From: Brucella rhizosphaerae
GTDB taxonomy: Bacteria; Pseudomonadota; Alphaproteobacteria; Rhizobiales; Rhizobiaceae
Reading direction: 5' to 3'
Assembly: GCF_002252475.1 (NCBI RefSeq)
Contig: NZ_NNRK01000025.1
Span: 62,001-126,000, forward strand
DNA length: 64,000 bases
The position numbers and the translations under genes were made by a program. Position 1 is the first letter of the stretch. The number at the start of each line of letters is the position of its first letter. The notes beneath the pieces were generated by a model that had not been told where the DNA came from, did no database searches, and worked only from the letters and a program-made list of their open reading frames with translations. Below are positions 17,719 to 27,547 of the stretch, piece after piece.

Positions 17719-18749
17719 TTTAGCAAAGCCGCGATGTCGATGCGATTACCGCTCGCAGCACTGTCATAGGCCGCTTCGACAAGCGCGAAAGTCTTGAGAT
17801 TATCAGCGCCCGATGTGGAGGTTTCTTCACCCGATGCGAGCTTATCCACCCAGTGCTGCTGAATGGCAAAAACGCTTTCCTGAATATTGTGCCATGGACG
17901 CGAGGCCCACGAGAGCAGTTTTGGTGCAACGTCGGAAACAGTGGTGCCAGAAGGTGTGATCACCTCAAGACGATAGCCCTGATAAAGCCGGATCGAGCCT
18001 TCCGTGCCATCAAGTTCAATGAGCGTTTCCGGGAAAGGATCGGTCCTGAGTTTGGTGGCATAGCTCACGTCGACAATCGAGGTTGCACCATTTTCATGGT
18101 CCATGAGAATGGTTGCCACATCCTCGCCCTTGATCTTCGGGTTAACGCGCTTTGTGCGCGCGACAAGGCTCGTGACGTCGCCCAGAATGAAGCGCGCAAT
18201 ATCAAGCGTGTGAATGCCGAGATCTTCGATAATAAAGCGCTCACCTTCCGCAAGATAAGGCTGACCGGAGAAGACATCAAAGCCCGAGCGGAAAGAAAAA
18301 CGCCCCCAGAATGGTGTGCCGATGACGCCACTGTCGAGCGCCTTACGTACGGCCTGAACAGGCGTCTGCCAGCGGAAATTTTCATGCACCATGAGCGGAA
18401 TGCCTGCCTCGTGACAGACTTTCACCATTGCCTTTGCATCATCAAGCGTTTTGGCAAATGGCTTCTGGCAGATTGCTGGCACCTTGTGGGCGGCGGCAAG
18501 TTCCACCAAAGCACGGTGGCTTGAAACCGTGGTGGCAATATCGACAAAATCGATGCCGCCATCCGCAAACAGCGCCTGCGCATCCGTGTAGCGGCGTTCG
18601 ATGCCAAACTGGTCACCGACAATCTTCAGCCGCTCAGGATCGCGGTCGCAGATTGCCACGATTTTGGCATCCGAAACGTCATTCCATGCATGCATCTGGT
18701 TGATTGCGAAGAAGCCGCAGCCGATCAGAGCGCCATTCAATTCTGCCAT
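17715..18749 (-). CDS. apsD: D-apiose dehydrogenase ApsD (Gfo/Idh/MocA family)
   Basis: 344 residues from the ATG at 18747-18749; the frame runs 38 codons further upstream inside the permease gene, but the Rossmann motif GALIGCGFFAINQMHAW begins at residue 6 of this start. The lysine of the usual EKP motif is kept in ICQKPFAKT, and IEDLGIHTLDIARF carries the catalytic-region histidine. It would oxidise D-apiose to apionolactone with NAD. It lies 2 bp after the permease stop and overlaps apnL. Confidence 0.87.
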   Translation of the reverse strand: MAELNGALIGCGFFAINQMHAWNDVSDAKIVAICDRDPERLKIVGDQFGIERRYTDAQALFADGGIDFVDIATTVSSHRALVELAAAHKVPAICQKPFAKTLDDAKAMVKVCHEAGIPLMVHENFRWQTPVQAVRKALDSGVIGTPFWGRFSFRSGFDVFSGQPYLAEGERFIIEDLGIHTLDIARFILGDVTSLVARTKRVNPKIKGEDVATILMDHENGATSIVDVSYATKLRTDPFPETLIELDGTEGSIRLYQGYRLEVITPSGTTVSDVAPKLLSWASRPWHNIQESVFAIQQHWVDKLASGEETSTSGADNLKTFALVEAAYDSAASGNRIDIAALLK

Positions 18750-18751
18750 TT

Positions 18752-19819
18752 TTAACCCGCTTTTGCCATTTGCATGAGTGTAACGCGCTGCTGGAGGCGG
18801 CGCTGCGCCTGATCGACCACCACGGCAATGATGATGACAAGGCCTTTGATGACCATCTGCCAAAAGGACGAAACGCCCATCATGACCAGACCGTCGGAGA
18901 GAATACCGATAACGAATGCACCAATGATCGTACCGCCAATAGTGCCGCGTCCGCCAGACATCGAGGTGCCGCCGAGAACCGCTGCCGCAATGGCGTTAAG
19001 CTCAAAGGAATTTCCCGTTGCCGGATGTGACGACATCAGCTCGGATGAGATGATAATGCCGACAATTGCCGCACAGAAGCCCGAAAACATGTAAACGAAC
19101 ATCTTTACGCGATCGACACGGATGCCTGACATGCGGGCTGCACGTTCATTGCCGCCGACTGCGAAAATCTGACGGCCAAGCGGCGTGTAACGCGCGACAT
19201 AAGCTGCAATGAGCGCCACCGCGATCAGAATCCAAATTGAGACGGGCAGGCCCAGAATGCTGCCGGAGCCGAGGAAGGCAAAGCCGGTTGTACCCAGGTC
19301 TTCGCGGCCAACGAGGTTCGGGAAAGTCTGGCCGTCTGAGGACAACAGCGCCAGACCACGCGCCACATACAAGGTGCCGAGCGTCGCGATGAAGGGCGCG
19401 ACATTTAATTTGGTGATCAATAGCCCGTTTATGAAGCCGACCGCGACACCTACTGCCAGTGTGATGAGCGATATCTCAAAGATGTTGAAATAGATCGTAT
19501 AGCCGACGCCAAGGTCAACGCCATAGATCAGCAGGCCACCCGCCACCATCCCGCAAAGCCCGACGATGGAGCCGACCGAGAGATCGATGCCGCCCGTGAT
19601 AATGACGAAGGTCATGCCCATCGCGAGAAACGCGTTGAGGGCGACGTGCTTCGACATCAGGATGAGGTTGGCGGCAGAAAGGAAATTTGGCGCTGCGAAC
19701 GAGAAGAAGATGAACACCGCGAAAAGCGCGATGAAGGTTCTCAGTTTCATCAGCGTCAGCAGGGCCGAGCCGCTGTTAAAGGTTGAGTCAGTGGCCGCCG
19801 TCGTTGTGTTGGCTGTCAT
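18752..19819 (-). CDS. Apiose-type ABC transporter, permease
   Basis: 355 residues, ribose-type permease. The conserved loop ITGGIDLSVGSIVGLCGMV and AVGGNERAARMSGIRVDRV are present with about ten hydrophobic segments. The start overlaps the ATPase stop by 4 nt and the stop is 2 bp from apsD. The likely substrate is D-apiose or a related branched sugar, inferred from the operon. Confidence 0.87.
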   Translation of the reverse strand: MTANTTTAATDSTFNSGSALLTLMKLRTFIALFAVFIFFSFAAPNFLSAANLILMSKHVALNAFLAMGMTFVIITGGIDLSVGSIVGLCGMVAGGLLIYGVDLGVGYTIYFNIFEISLITLAVGVAVGFINGLLITKLNVAPFIATLGTLYVARGLALLSSDGQTFPNLVGREDLGTTGFAFLGSGSILGLPVSIWILIAVALIAAYVARYTPLGRQIFAVGGNERAARMSGIRVDRVKMFVYMFSGFCAAIVGIIISSELMSSHPATGNSFELNAIAAAVLGGTSMSGGRGTIGGTIIGAFVIGILSDGLVMMGVSSFWQMVIKGLVIIIAVVVDQAQRRLQQRVTLMQMAKAG

Positions 19820-21393
19820 GACGCGAGTTCCCTTGTTTGTTTGTTGTGGTCGTTGTCATGCGTATGCCCGTGGCCCTTGGCCGAAGCGGCAACAATGTCG
19901 GCTTCCGTCGCTTTATCGCGGTCGAATATGGCAATCAGCTTCCCATTGCTGAGCACCGCGATGCGATCGGAGAGCGCCATGACTTCTTCCAGATCAGAGG
20001 TTGAAAAGAGAATGGAAAGACCTTCGGCGGCAAGCCTGCGCATGGTGCGGAAAACGTCAGCCTTCGCACCCACATCGATGCCGCGCGATGGTTCGTCCAT
20101 CAGAAGAACTTTTGGATTGGTCATCAGCGCCTTGCCGATGACGACTTTCTGCTGGTTGCCGCCCGACATCGACGTGACTTCGAATTCCGGGTTTGGTGCC
20201 TTGATAGCAAGGTCCTGGATCGCCTGTTGAATGGCTTGTTTTTCGCGCTTTGGCGTGATGTGGAAGAAGCGCGCCAGACGGTCGAGACTTGCAAGCGTCA
20301 GATTACTGGCAATGGATAATATCTGGACCAGACCTTCGCGCTGGCGGTCTTCCGGTATGAGCGCAAGGCCGCGTCGGATGCGACGGGTTGTGTCGCGCTC
20401 CTTCACTTCCTGGCCATCGATATAGATATTACCGGTCGAATGCCCGTGTTGCCCCATCACGCATTCAAAGAACTCGGAGCGTCCTGCACCCATGAGGCCA
20501 TAAATACCCAGAACTTCACCGGCGCGCACTGAGAGCGACACATCATCAACTGCGAGCCCACCGGTTGGGCGGGGCAGGGTGATGTTCTCGGCACGAAACC
20601 GCTCAGCTCCGATTTTGTGGGTAACAGGCTTGGCAAAATCCTTGGCATCGGAACCGATCATCGAACGCACGATCCATTGCGTATCGATATTCCTGATCTC
20701 TTCCTGCCCGGTGATTTTCCCATCACGCAGAACCGTGATGTAATCACCAATCCGCATCAGTTCTTCGAGACGATGCGAAATGTAGACGATTGCCACGCCC
20801 TGACTCTTCAGCTCGGCAATCACCTTGAACAGAATATCGACTTCGGCGGCTGAAAGTGCGGATGTCGGCTCGTCCATAATGACGATGCGTGCATCAATCG
20901 AGATTGCCTTTGCGATTTCGACAAGCTGCTGCTGACCAATCGGCAAATCGGCGACAAGCGTATTTGCACTGATGCCTGCATCGAGCCGGTCGAGATATTC
21001 GTTGGCCTTTACAACCTGCGCCTTGTGATTGATGCCGCGCAGACCGCGTGTGATTTCGCGTGTGGCAAAGATATTTTCTGCCACCGACATATTTGAAAAC
21101 AGGTTCAATTCCTGAAAAATCATCGCAATGCCGCGCTTTTGCGCATCGGCGGGACTGTCGAATGATACTTCTTCAGCATCGAGAATAATCTTCCCCATGG
21201 TCGGGCGTTCAACGCCAGCGATGATTTTCATCAGCGTGGATTTACCCGCACCATTTTCGCCGACAAGCACATTGACCGAGCCACGGCGCAGTTCAAGATT
21301 GGCACGCTTGACAGCGACAATGCCTGAATAGACCTTGGAAACATCCTCAAGCTTGAGGACAATATCGTCCCTCTGGTTCAGTTCCGTCTCCAT
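19816..21393 (-). CDS. Apiose-type ABC transporter, double ATPase with His-rich tail
   Basis: 525 residues, ribose-type double ATPase. Walker A GENGAGKS is at residues 45-52, with LPIGQQQLVEIAKAI and IVIMDEPTSAL in the first half; SMSGGNQQKVVIGK and VLLMDEPSRGIDVG lie in the second. The last ~20 residues (from about residue 504) are unusual: KGHGHTHDNDHNKQTRELAS holds four histidines and several acidic residues, like metal-binding tails. EryE lacks this. It overlaps the permease start and follows the DUF2291 gene by 3 bp. Confidence 0.88.
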   Translation of the reverse strand: METELNQRDDIVLKLEDVSKVYSGIVAVKRANLELRRGSVNVLVGENGAGKSTLMKIIAGVERPTMGKIILDAEEVSFDSPADAQKRGIAMIFQELNLFSNMSVAENIFATREITRGLRGINHKAQVVKANEYLDRLDAGISANTLVADLPIGQQQLVEIAKAISIDARIVIMDEPTSALSAAEVDILFKVIAELKSQGVAIVYISHRLEELMRIGDYITVLRDGKITGQEEIRNIDTQWIVRSMIGSDAKDFAKPVTHKIGAERFRAENITLPRPTGGLAVDDVSLSVRAGEVLGIYGLMGAGRSEFFECVMGQHGHSTGNIYIDGQEVKERDTTRRIRRGLALIPEDRQREGLVQILSIASNLTLASLDRLARFFHITPKREKQAIQQAIQDLAIKAPNPEFEVTSMSGGNQQKVVIGKALMTNPKVLLMDEPSRGIDVGAKADVFRTMRRLAAEGLSILFSTSDLEEVMALSDRIAVLSNGKLIAIFDRDKATEADIVAASAKGHGHTHDNDHNKQTRELAS

Positions 21394-21396
21394 GGC

Positions 21397-22041
21397 TTAT
21401 TTCTCCACAGAGATGGAAACGGGAGTGAGGAGTGGAAGCTGGCCCTTCGACGGCAATGGGAAAGCGCCTTCGGCTTTCACCTTCATGCCGACAAGATCTT
21501 CGCGTGGCAGCTTGGACAGTACGTCGTCGTTGACGCGGGTGTTGAAAGCCTTGCCGAACTGTGCCCAGTCGATCTGGTTACGGAACTCGTTGAAATTCAC
21601 GAAGGATAGGCTGTCACGGATCGCGCTGCCGCGAACCGTAGGCCCGATCTGCACGCGTGCATCGGCCTTGCCATCGCCATTGCTGTCGACATCGACATAG
21701 GCGGCGCGTGACTTTGTTTCAGCTGCGACCACTGTGCCTTCAAGCTTGGCTGCGAAGGTCCAGGGGGCATTGCCCTGCTTTTCGCGATGGCCGTATTTTG
21801 CTCCGGCTGCATCTACATCAGCATTGGTGGCCTGCATCACTTCGTCGAGCGTTGCAGTCTTCTCGGCAAAAAATGGCTTCACTTTTGAATCCCAGATATC
21901 GGCGACCGAGCGATCGGGATTGAAATTATCGCCGCGTGCTTCTGCGGCTTCTTCTGCTGTCGGCGTCTTGATGATTTTGCAGCCCGAAAGCGCGACACCG
22001 CAGGCCAGCAGGATAATGGAAGCTGACTTCAGCACTGACAT
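21397..22041 (-). CDS. DUF2291 lipoprotein of the apiose transporter operon
   Basis: 214 residues from the ATG at 22039-22041, behind a GAGGAT ribosome site; the frame is open 23 codons further up. The N-terminus is a lipoprotein signal with lipobox LSGC (cysteine at residue 20), so it should be a periplasmic lipoprotein. The body matches the DUF2291 protein at 6539-7192 (LEGTVVAAE, VQIGPTVRGSAIRDSLSFV, LVGMKVKAEGAF). The two paralogs use different membrane anchors. It sits between the binding protein and ATPase genes. Confidence 0.82.
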   Translation of the reverse strand: MSVLKSASIILLACGVALSGCKIIKTPTAEEAAEARGDNFNPDRSVADIWDSKVKPFFAEKTATLDEVMQATNADVDAAGAKYGHREKQGNAPWTFAAKLEGTVVAAETKSRAAYVDVDSNGDGKADARVQIGPTVRGSAIRDSLSFVNFNEFRNQIDWAQFGKAFNTRVNDDVLSKLPREDLVGMKVKAEGAFPLPSKGQLPLLTPVSISVEK

Positions 22042-22106
22042 GAATTTATCCTCGATATAGGAAGTAGTGCCGGGAACGCGGGCGCTCCCGGCTAAGCAGT
22101 GCCTGA

Positions 22107-23138
<1,032 letters not shown>

Positions 23139-23966
23139 TCACGTAATGCGACGGATGCTTTCTGCGATTTCTTCCGGTTCGAAAACGTTCTTCCAGTCGT
23201 CGCGCATCAGCGCAGGAATGCCGAATTCGATTGCCTTGTTGCAGGCATCGGAGAATACGCCCTGGACTTCGCCAAAGATGACGGCGCCGAGAACATTCAT
23301 GTGGCCGAGCAGGAAGTCGCGAGCAGCTTCTTCAGGAACGCCGCGACGAACGCTTTCGTCCATAGCCTGCTTCATGACGACCAAAAGGGATGCGCAAACA
23401 GTTTCCGACAGGCCCGGCTCCAGGATTGCGAGCTGCTCGACGGTTACGCGGTGCGAGCGCATGACAGGTGCCCAGATGACCTTGGCAATTTCTTCGCCAA
23501 GCGCATAGGTTTCTTCCGGACCCTGCATCAGAGCCGAAACGATGTGCTGCTTTGCAAACAGACCGCCGAAGTGATCCTTCTTTGCCTGCATGTCTGTTTC
23601 GTCGTTGAAGATTGGTGGATGGCAAGGATGTGTCACGAAGTAAGTGAGATCTGCGCGTTCTGGCAGATGGCCGGCAAATGGTGCAGCTGCATCGAGCGCT
23701 ATAACCATCGTGCCTGGCTTCAGCTTGTCGACGATGCCTGCAGCAACCTTGCCGATAATAGTATCCGGCACAGCCAGAATAACGACTTCAGCGCCTTCGA
23801 GACCTGCACCCGCATCGATGGTGTCGATGCCGAGGTCGTTCTTCAGGCGTGCCTTGCCTGCGTCGCTGACTTCAATGTGACGTACGTCAAAGCGCGAACC
23901 TTTGAGGTTCTTGGCCAGACGGTAGCCCATCTTGCCGCCCGCTCCGAACAAAGCGATAGCTGTCAT
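23139..23966 (-). CDS. apnO: D-apionate oxidoisomerase ApnO
   Basis: 275 residues. An N-terminal Rossmann motif (IALFGAGGKMGYRLAKNL, residues 4-21) and VVILAVPDTIIGKVA lead into an all-helical C-terminal half, as in 6-phosphogluconate dehydrogenase relatives. ApnO oxidises D-apionate with migration of a hydroxymethyl group to give 3-oxo-isoapionate, an unusual reaction shown for this family. GGAAGGAAC precedes the start at good spacing. A palindromic operator candidate lies in the 64 bp between oiaK and this gene. Confidence 0.87.
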   Translation of the reverse strand: MTAIALFGAGGKMGYRLAKNLKGSRFDVRHIEVSDAGKARLKNDLGIDTIDAGAGLEGAEVVILAVPDTIIGKVAAGIVDKLKPGTMVIALDAAAPFAGHLPERADLTYFVTHPCHPPIFNDETDMQAKKDHFGGLFAKQHIVSALMQGPEETYALGEEIAKVIWAPVMRSHRVTVEQLAILEPGLSETVCASLLVVMKQAMDESVRRGVPEEAARDFLLGHMNVLGAVIFGEVQGVFSDACNKAIEFGIPALMRDDWKNVFEPEEIAESIRRIT

Positions 23967-23998
23967 TTATAGTTCCTTCCCAGACTTTTGGTAACTTA

Positions 23999-24027
23999 AC
24001 TGGTATAACCAGTCAATGAGTATTCCA
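23999..24027 (-). promoter_or_regulatory. Palindromic operator candidate upstream of apnO
   Basis: ACTGGT-ATA-ACCAGT is a perfect 15 bp inverted repeat at 23999-24013, in the style of GntR/FadR operators. It is followed by ATGAGTATTCCA at 24016-24027. The same two blocks (AACTGGTATAA and ATGAGTATTCCA) occur fused at 26711-26732, in front of oiaX. Sharing between two positions of one operon points to the divergent GntR regulator at 26843. Confidence 0.6.
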
Positions 24028-24030
24028 GAT

Positions 24031-25377
24031 TCAAATCGCGAGTCCGTCACGAATCTGGCTGAAGTAACCGTCAGAACCGACCTGACCGCCCTTGAGGGCA
24101 ACTTGCAGGCCGTTGGTGGCGGCGTGATCGCCGTGTGCCGTGCAAAGCGGCGACCCGGGTGTTTGTGGAAGCGGCAAATGCGTGGTCAGTGCATCCACAT
24201 GCAATTCACGCAATGCGTGGCTGGAAGTGTCGCCGCCTGCAATGACTGCGCGGGTAAGCTGTTCGCGCTCGACCAGGCTGCGGAGGATGAAACCGAGGCT
24301 GCGCGCCAGTTTGTGACGGCTACCTGCGATCTTATCGATTTCTGCACCGCGATCAGCCGATGGGCCAAGCGCTGTATTGAGGATCACGCTGTTGCCCTGC
24401 TTAAGCGCCTTCTGGCCTTCGGCAATGGCGGCTTCGATTGCCTGACTACTGTTTTCGCCTAGAAGATCGAGCGGGTTGAGGTCTATGCCGGTAAAGCCTG
24501 ATGCCGTTGCATGGCGAATCTGGCGTTCGGTCGTTGGCGAAACGCTGCCTGAAACGACCGCAATACGGTCGACCCTGCCCGGAAGCGTAAACTCTTTTTT
24601 CTCAACGATCAGTCCGGCTTTGGCCCAAGCGGTCAGCAGCGCATATTCAACGCCCGATGAGCCCGCAACGAACCAGCCTTCACGAGCACGCAAACGCCAG
24701 AGCTGTTCGCCTGCCTGCAACTGGCTTTCATGGCTATCAACGTCGAGCAGCAACATGCCGTCAGCATTTTGGGCAATGGCGCTGACGCGATCATCGGCAT
24801 CACCTGATGCAAGTGTTGCAAGATCGGCGAGGACAGTTCTAAGCGTTGTCTGTTGAGCCAGATGCATGCGCAGATCGGCCTCATGCATCGGCGTGACCGG
24901 ATGGCGGCTCATCACCGGATGGCGGTCGATGCGATAGATTTCGCCCTGATAGGCAGCAAACAGATTGCCGAAAGAGGTGTAACGCTTGAGCTGCGGCGCA
25001 CCGACAACCAGTGGCACATAGACCTGATTGAAGATTGCTTTGCCGATTTCCACGGCCTTGCCGATATTGCCGACTTGCGGCGCTGAATCGAATGTCGAGC
25101 AGACCTTATAATGGGTGATCGCCGCATTGAGGCCTTTCAGCCAGTTGAATGCGGGTGTCAGATGTTCCTGCATCCATTCCGGCGTTTCGCTGCGGCTGGT
25201 GCCTGCAAGCCCGATGGCTTTGCAATGCGAAAAACGAGCAAGCAGCTTCTCGTCTGGCACATTCATGAACAGAACTGTGTCGACGCCATTGGAAGCGAGA
25301 GCTTCCATAACATCGGTCGAGCCGGTGAGATCATCACCGTAATAAGACAGCAGCAATTCGTTAGAAGCCTGTGACAT
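24031..25377 (-). CDS. oiaK: 3-oxo-isoapionate kinase OiaK (DUF1537 family)
   Basis: 448 residues of the four-carbon-acid-sugar kinase family. The substrate domain motif YYGDDLTGSTDVMEAL is at residues 12-27. The C-terminal nucleotide domain has VIAGGDTSSHALRELHVDAL. OiaK phosphorylates 3-oxo-isoapionate at C4 with ATP. Its start overlaps the oiaX stop by 1 nt (TAATG), and the RuBisCO-like partner that uses its product is directly upstream in the operon. Confidence 0.87.
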   Translation of the reverse strand: MSQASNELLLSYYGDDLTGSTDVMEALASNGVDTVLFMNVPDEKLLARFSHCKAIGLAGTSRSETPEWMQEHLTPAFNWLKGLNAAITHYKVCSTFDSAPQVGNIGKAVEIGKAIFNQVYVPLVVGAPQLKRYTSFGNLFAAYQGEIYRIDRHPVMSRHPVTPMHEADLRMHLAQQTTLRTVLADLATLASGDADDRVSAIAQNADGMLLLDVDSHESQLQAGEQLWRLRAREGWFVAGSSGVEYALLTAWAKAGLIVEKKEFTLPGRVDRIAVVSGSVSPTTERQIRHATASGFTGIDLNPLDLLGENSSQAIEAAIAEGQKALKQGNSVILNTALGPSADRGAEIDKIAGSRHKLARSLGFILRSLVEREQLTRAVIAGGDTSSHALRELHVDALTTHLPLPQTPGSPLCTAHGDHAATNGLQVALKGGQVGSDGYFSQIRDGLAI

Positions 25378-26633
25378 TACTCGCCACCTTTCCCGAATTT
25401 TGCGAGCGAGGCTGCAAGTTCGGGGTGATCTGCTGCATATGTTTCAAGCGGGATGCCAGTGACTGCTGCTTCCCACGCTTGCTGCACGGCGCGGACACCG
25501 GCAGCCGGGCCGCCCGGATGACTGACAATGCCGCCGCCGCACAGGTAAAGCAGATCCGTGGTGCGACCCGTGCGTTCATAGGTTTCCGGTGCCTGACCGC
25601 CCCACTGGCCGGAACCGGCAACGGGAAGCGGGCAATCGGCAGGCGTGAACAGTGGCGTACTGACAGCCTTGAATGAATTGACGAAGCTTTCGTCCGGCTC
25701 CCAATATTTCACGCGAATGCCATTGATCTGGAACTGATCGACGCCAAGCAGACGCCAGAACTGCTGATAGACGCCGAAATCCATGCCCGCGCCCGGATTG
25801 CGGGTCAGAATGTCCCAGCCATTGCGGTGGGCATGTAGCACGAGGCCCGAGCGTTTGCGCAGGAAGCTCATGCCGCCAAAGCCAACCGAGTTGATATTGA
25901 CCACGGCGCAATTGCCGCCAGCTTTCAACACCATGTCATGATTGCGCATCATGACGTCGGGGTCGGCATGGGAGATGCCAAAGGCATACATGACCTTTTT
26001 GCCGGTCTTCTGTTCGTGATCGAGGATGCGCGGCATGATCGCTTCAATGCGCTCTTTGAGCGGCGAATAGGCCGGGCTCATCAGCTTTTCATCGTCCTTG
26101 ATGAAATCCACACCGGATTCGATCAGTTCGCCGACGAGTTCCGCCGTCTCATGTGGGCGCAAACCAAGGGCTGGCTTGACGATTGTGCCGATGATCGGGC
26201 GCTTTTCAACGCCTGTGAGGCGACGGCTTCCGGCGATGCCGAACTGAGGTCCGGGATGTGCGGTGCGGAAAGCATCCGGCAATTTCATGTCAACAACGCG
26301 GATGCCGGTCATGCCCTTGATCGAATAAACGCCGCCAACGGCAATCGTCATCAGTGCTGCGAGATCAGTACCAACAGCATCAAGCGGAAAGGCGATGTCG
26401 ACATCAGCGCGCTTGATGGGGCCGTGACCGGGTTCAAGCTCTGGCCAGGCAGGCACGCTTGCATCTTCAAGCGGACGAATTTCCAGTACGCGCGCTGCGA
26501 CGCGCGCCTTCAGCTCTTCCGTTTCACCGGGAACAGCGACAAAAGTGCCGGTCGACTGATCGCTCGCGATCTTGGCCGCCATCTGTTCAATGCTGTCTGT
26601 TGTCTCAATACGATAGGTCAAACAGATGTTCAT
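25377..26633 (-). CDS. oiaX: RuBisCO-like protein OiaX, acts on 3-oxo-isoapionate 4-phosphate
   Basis: 418 residues from the ATG at 26631-26633; a GTG at 26648 in frame adds five residues and cannot be excluded. RuBisCO-type active-site residues are kept: K153 (IVKPALG), the carbamylation-type lysine K179 in FIKDDE, histidines in LHAHRNG (267, 269) and the phosphate-binding CGGG at 365-368. Two known OiaX reactions exist: decarboxylation to L-erythrulose 1-phosphate, or transcarboxylation/hydrolysis to 3-phosphoglycerate and glycolate. I cannot decide between them by eye. It is the first gene of the apiose operon. Confidence 0.88.
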   Translation of the reverse strand: MNICLTYRIETTDSIEQMAAKIASDQSTGTFVAVPGETEELKARVAARVLEIRPLEDASVPAWPELEPGHGPIKRADVDIAFPLDAVGTDLAALMTIAVGGVYSIKGMTGIRVVDMKLPDAFRTAHPGPQFGIAGSRRLTGVEKRPIIGTIVKPALGLRPHETAELVGELIESGVDFIKDDEKLMSPAYSPLKERIEAIMPRILDHEQKTGKKVMYAFGISHADPDVMMRNHDMVLKAGGNCAVVNINSVGFGGMSFLRKRSGLVLHAHRNGWDILTRNPGAGMDFGVYQQFWRLLGVDQFQINGIRVKYWEPDESFVNSFKAVSTPLFTPADCPLPVAGSGQWGGQAPETYERTGRTTDLLYLCGGGIVSHPGGPAAGVRAVQQAWEAAVTGIPLETYAADHPELAASLAKFGKGGE

Positions 26634-26710
26634 CGGAATTTGCGTCACTCACTGTTTTTGCTGCGCCTGAGACAAATGCATGATGGACAAGCGCATGGTG
26701 TTTGAGTGCG

Positions 26711-26732
26711 AACTGGTATAATGAGTATTCCA
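26711..26732 (-). promoter_or_regulatory. Operator candidate between oiaX and the GntR regulator
   Basis: AACTGGTATAATGAGTATTCCA contains TGGTATA-N5-TATTCCA, an inverted repeat with one mismatch. Both halves recur at 23999-24027 upstream of apnO. It lies between the divergent oiaX operon and the regulator gene, where it could control both. Confidence 0.6.
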
Positions 26733-26825
26733 ATATCTGCAAGCGGAAAATTGTTAGCCCAGTCACAAGAGCGTGGGTAACGGCTTTCCTCTGAGCCTTT
26801 GAAGATGCATAAGGGAGAAAAGCTC

Positions 26826-26846
26826 ATGAGCAGTGAGACGCAATGA
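26826..26846 (+). CDS. Six-codon leader ORF coupled to the GntR regulator
   Basis: An ATG at 26826, 8 nt after GGGAG, opens MSSETQ and ends in TGA at 26844-26846, which overlaps the regulator's ATG (26843-26845) as ATGA. The best ribosome site therefore serves the mini-ORF, and the regulator may be translated by coupling. It may simply be a chance frame. Confidence 0.3.
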   Translation: MSSETQ

Positions 26847-27547
26847 CCCAACCAATCGAACCCATCATTCGCCGCAAACTATCCGACGAAGTTTTCGACC
26901 GGCTCGAAAACATGATCACGTCCGGTGAACTGACGCCGGGCGATGAAATGCCGTCCGAGCGTGTTCTGATGGAGCGTTTTGGCGTTGGCCGTCCTGCGAT
27001 CCGCGAAGCGATGCAGTCCCTTGCCAAGATGGGGCTGGTCAACATCTCTCATGGTGAGCGCGCCAAGGTTTTGAAGCTGACTGCCCGTTCGATCTTGCAG
27101 CAAGTCGACCCGACGGCGAAGATCATGCTGGCGCAATCACTGGATACGCTGGAGCATCTTAAAAGTGCGCGTATTTTCTTTGAGCGCGGAATTGCACGTG
27201 AGGCTGCACAGAAGGCCAGTGACCAAGATGTTGCAGATCTTCGCGCCATCGTGGAACGACAGCGGGAATCGCTGGGTGATGCCGATGCATTTATTTCCGC
27301 CGATATGGAGTTTCATATTCGCATCGCGAAAATTTCGGGAAACCCGATTTTTGTTGGCGTCAGCGAAGCGATGCTCGCATGGCTACGTGAATATCACACG
27401 CATATGCTGATCTGGACGGGTAAGGAAAAATACACGCTGGTCGAGCACGAAGAAATTATCGAAATGCTGGCCGCTAAAAATTCTGACGGCGCGGAGGCAA
27501 CCATGTTGCACCATCTTGAGCGCTCGCGCGCGCTTTATACGAAGTAA
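26843..27547 (+). CDS. GntR/FadR-family regulator of the apiose operon
   Basis: 234 residues. A winged helix-turn-helix (GDEMPSERVLMERFGVGRPA, residues ~33-52, then IREAMQSLAKMGLV) is followed by a helical FCD-type domain with metal-binding-type residues (MEFHIRIAKISGN, and HLERSRA at the end). It is divergent from oiaX, and palindromes of GntR style lie both between them and upstream of apnO. It most likely represses the apiose operon until a pathway acid binds. The build resembles NanR-like regulators. Confidence 0.87.
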   Translation: MTQPIEPIIRRKLSDEVFDRLENMITSGELTPGDEMPSERVLMERFGVGRPAIREAMQSLAKMGLVNISHGERAKVLKLTARSILQQVDPTAKIMLAQSLDTLEHLKSARIFFERGIAREAAQKASDQDVADLRAIVERQRESLGDADAFISADMEFHIRIAKISGNPIFVGVSEAMLAWLREYHTHMLIWTGKEKYTLVEHEEIIEMLAAKNSDGAEATMLHHLERSRALYTK

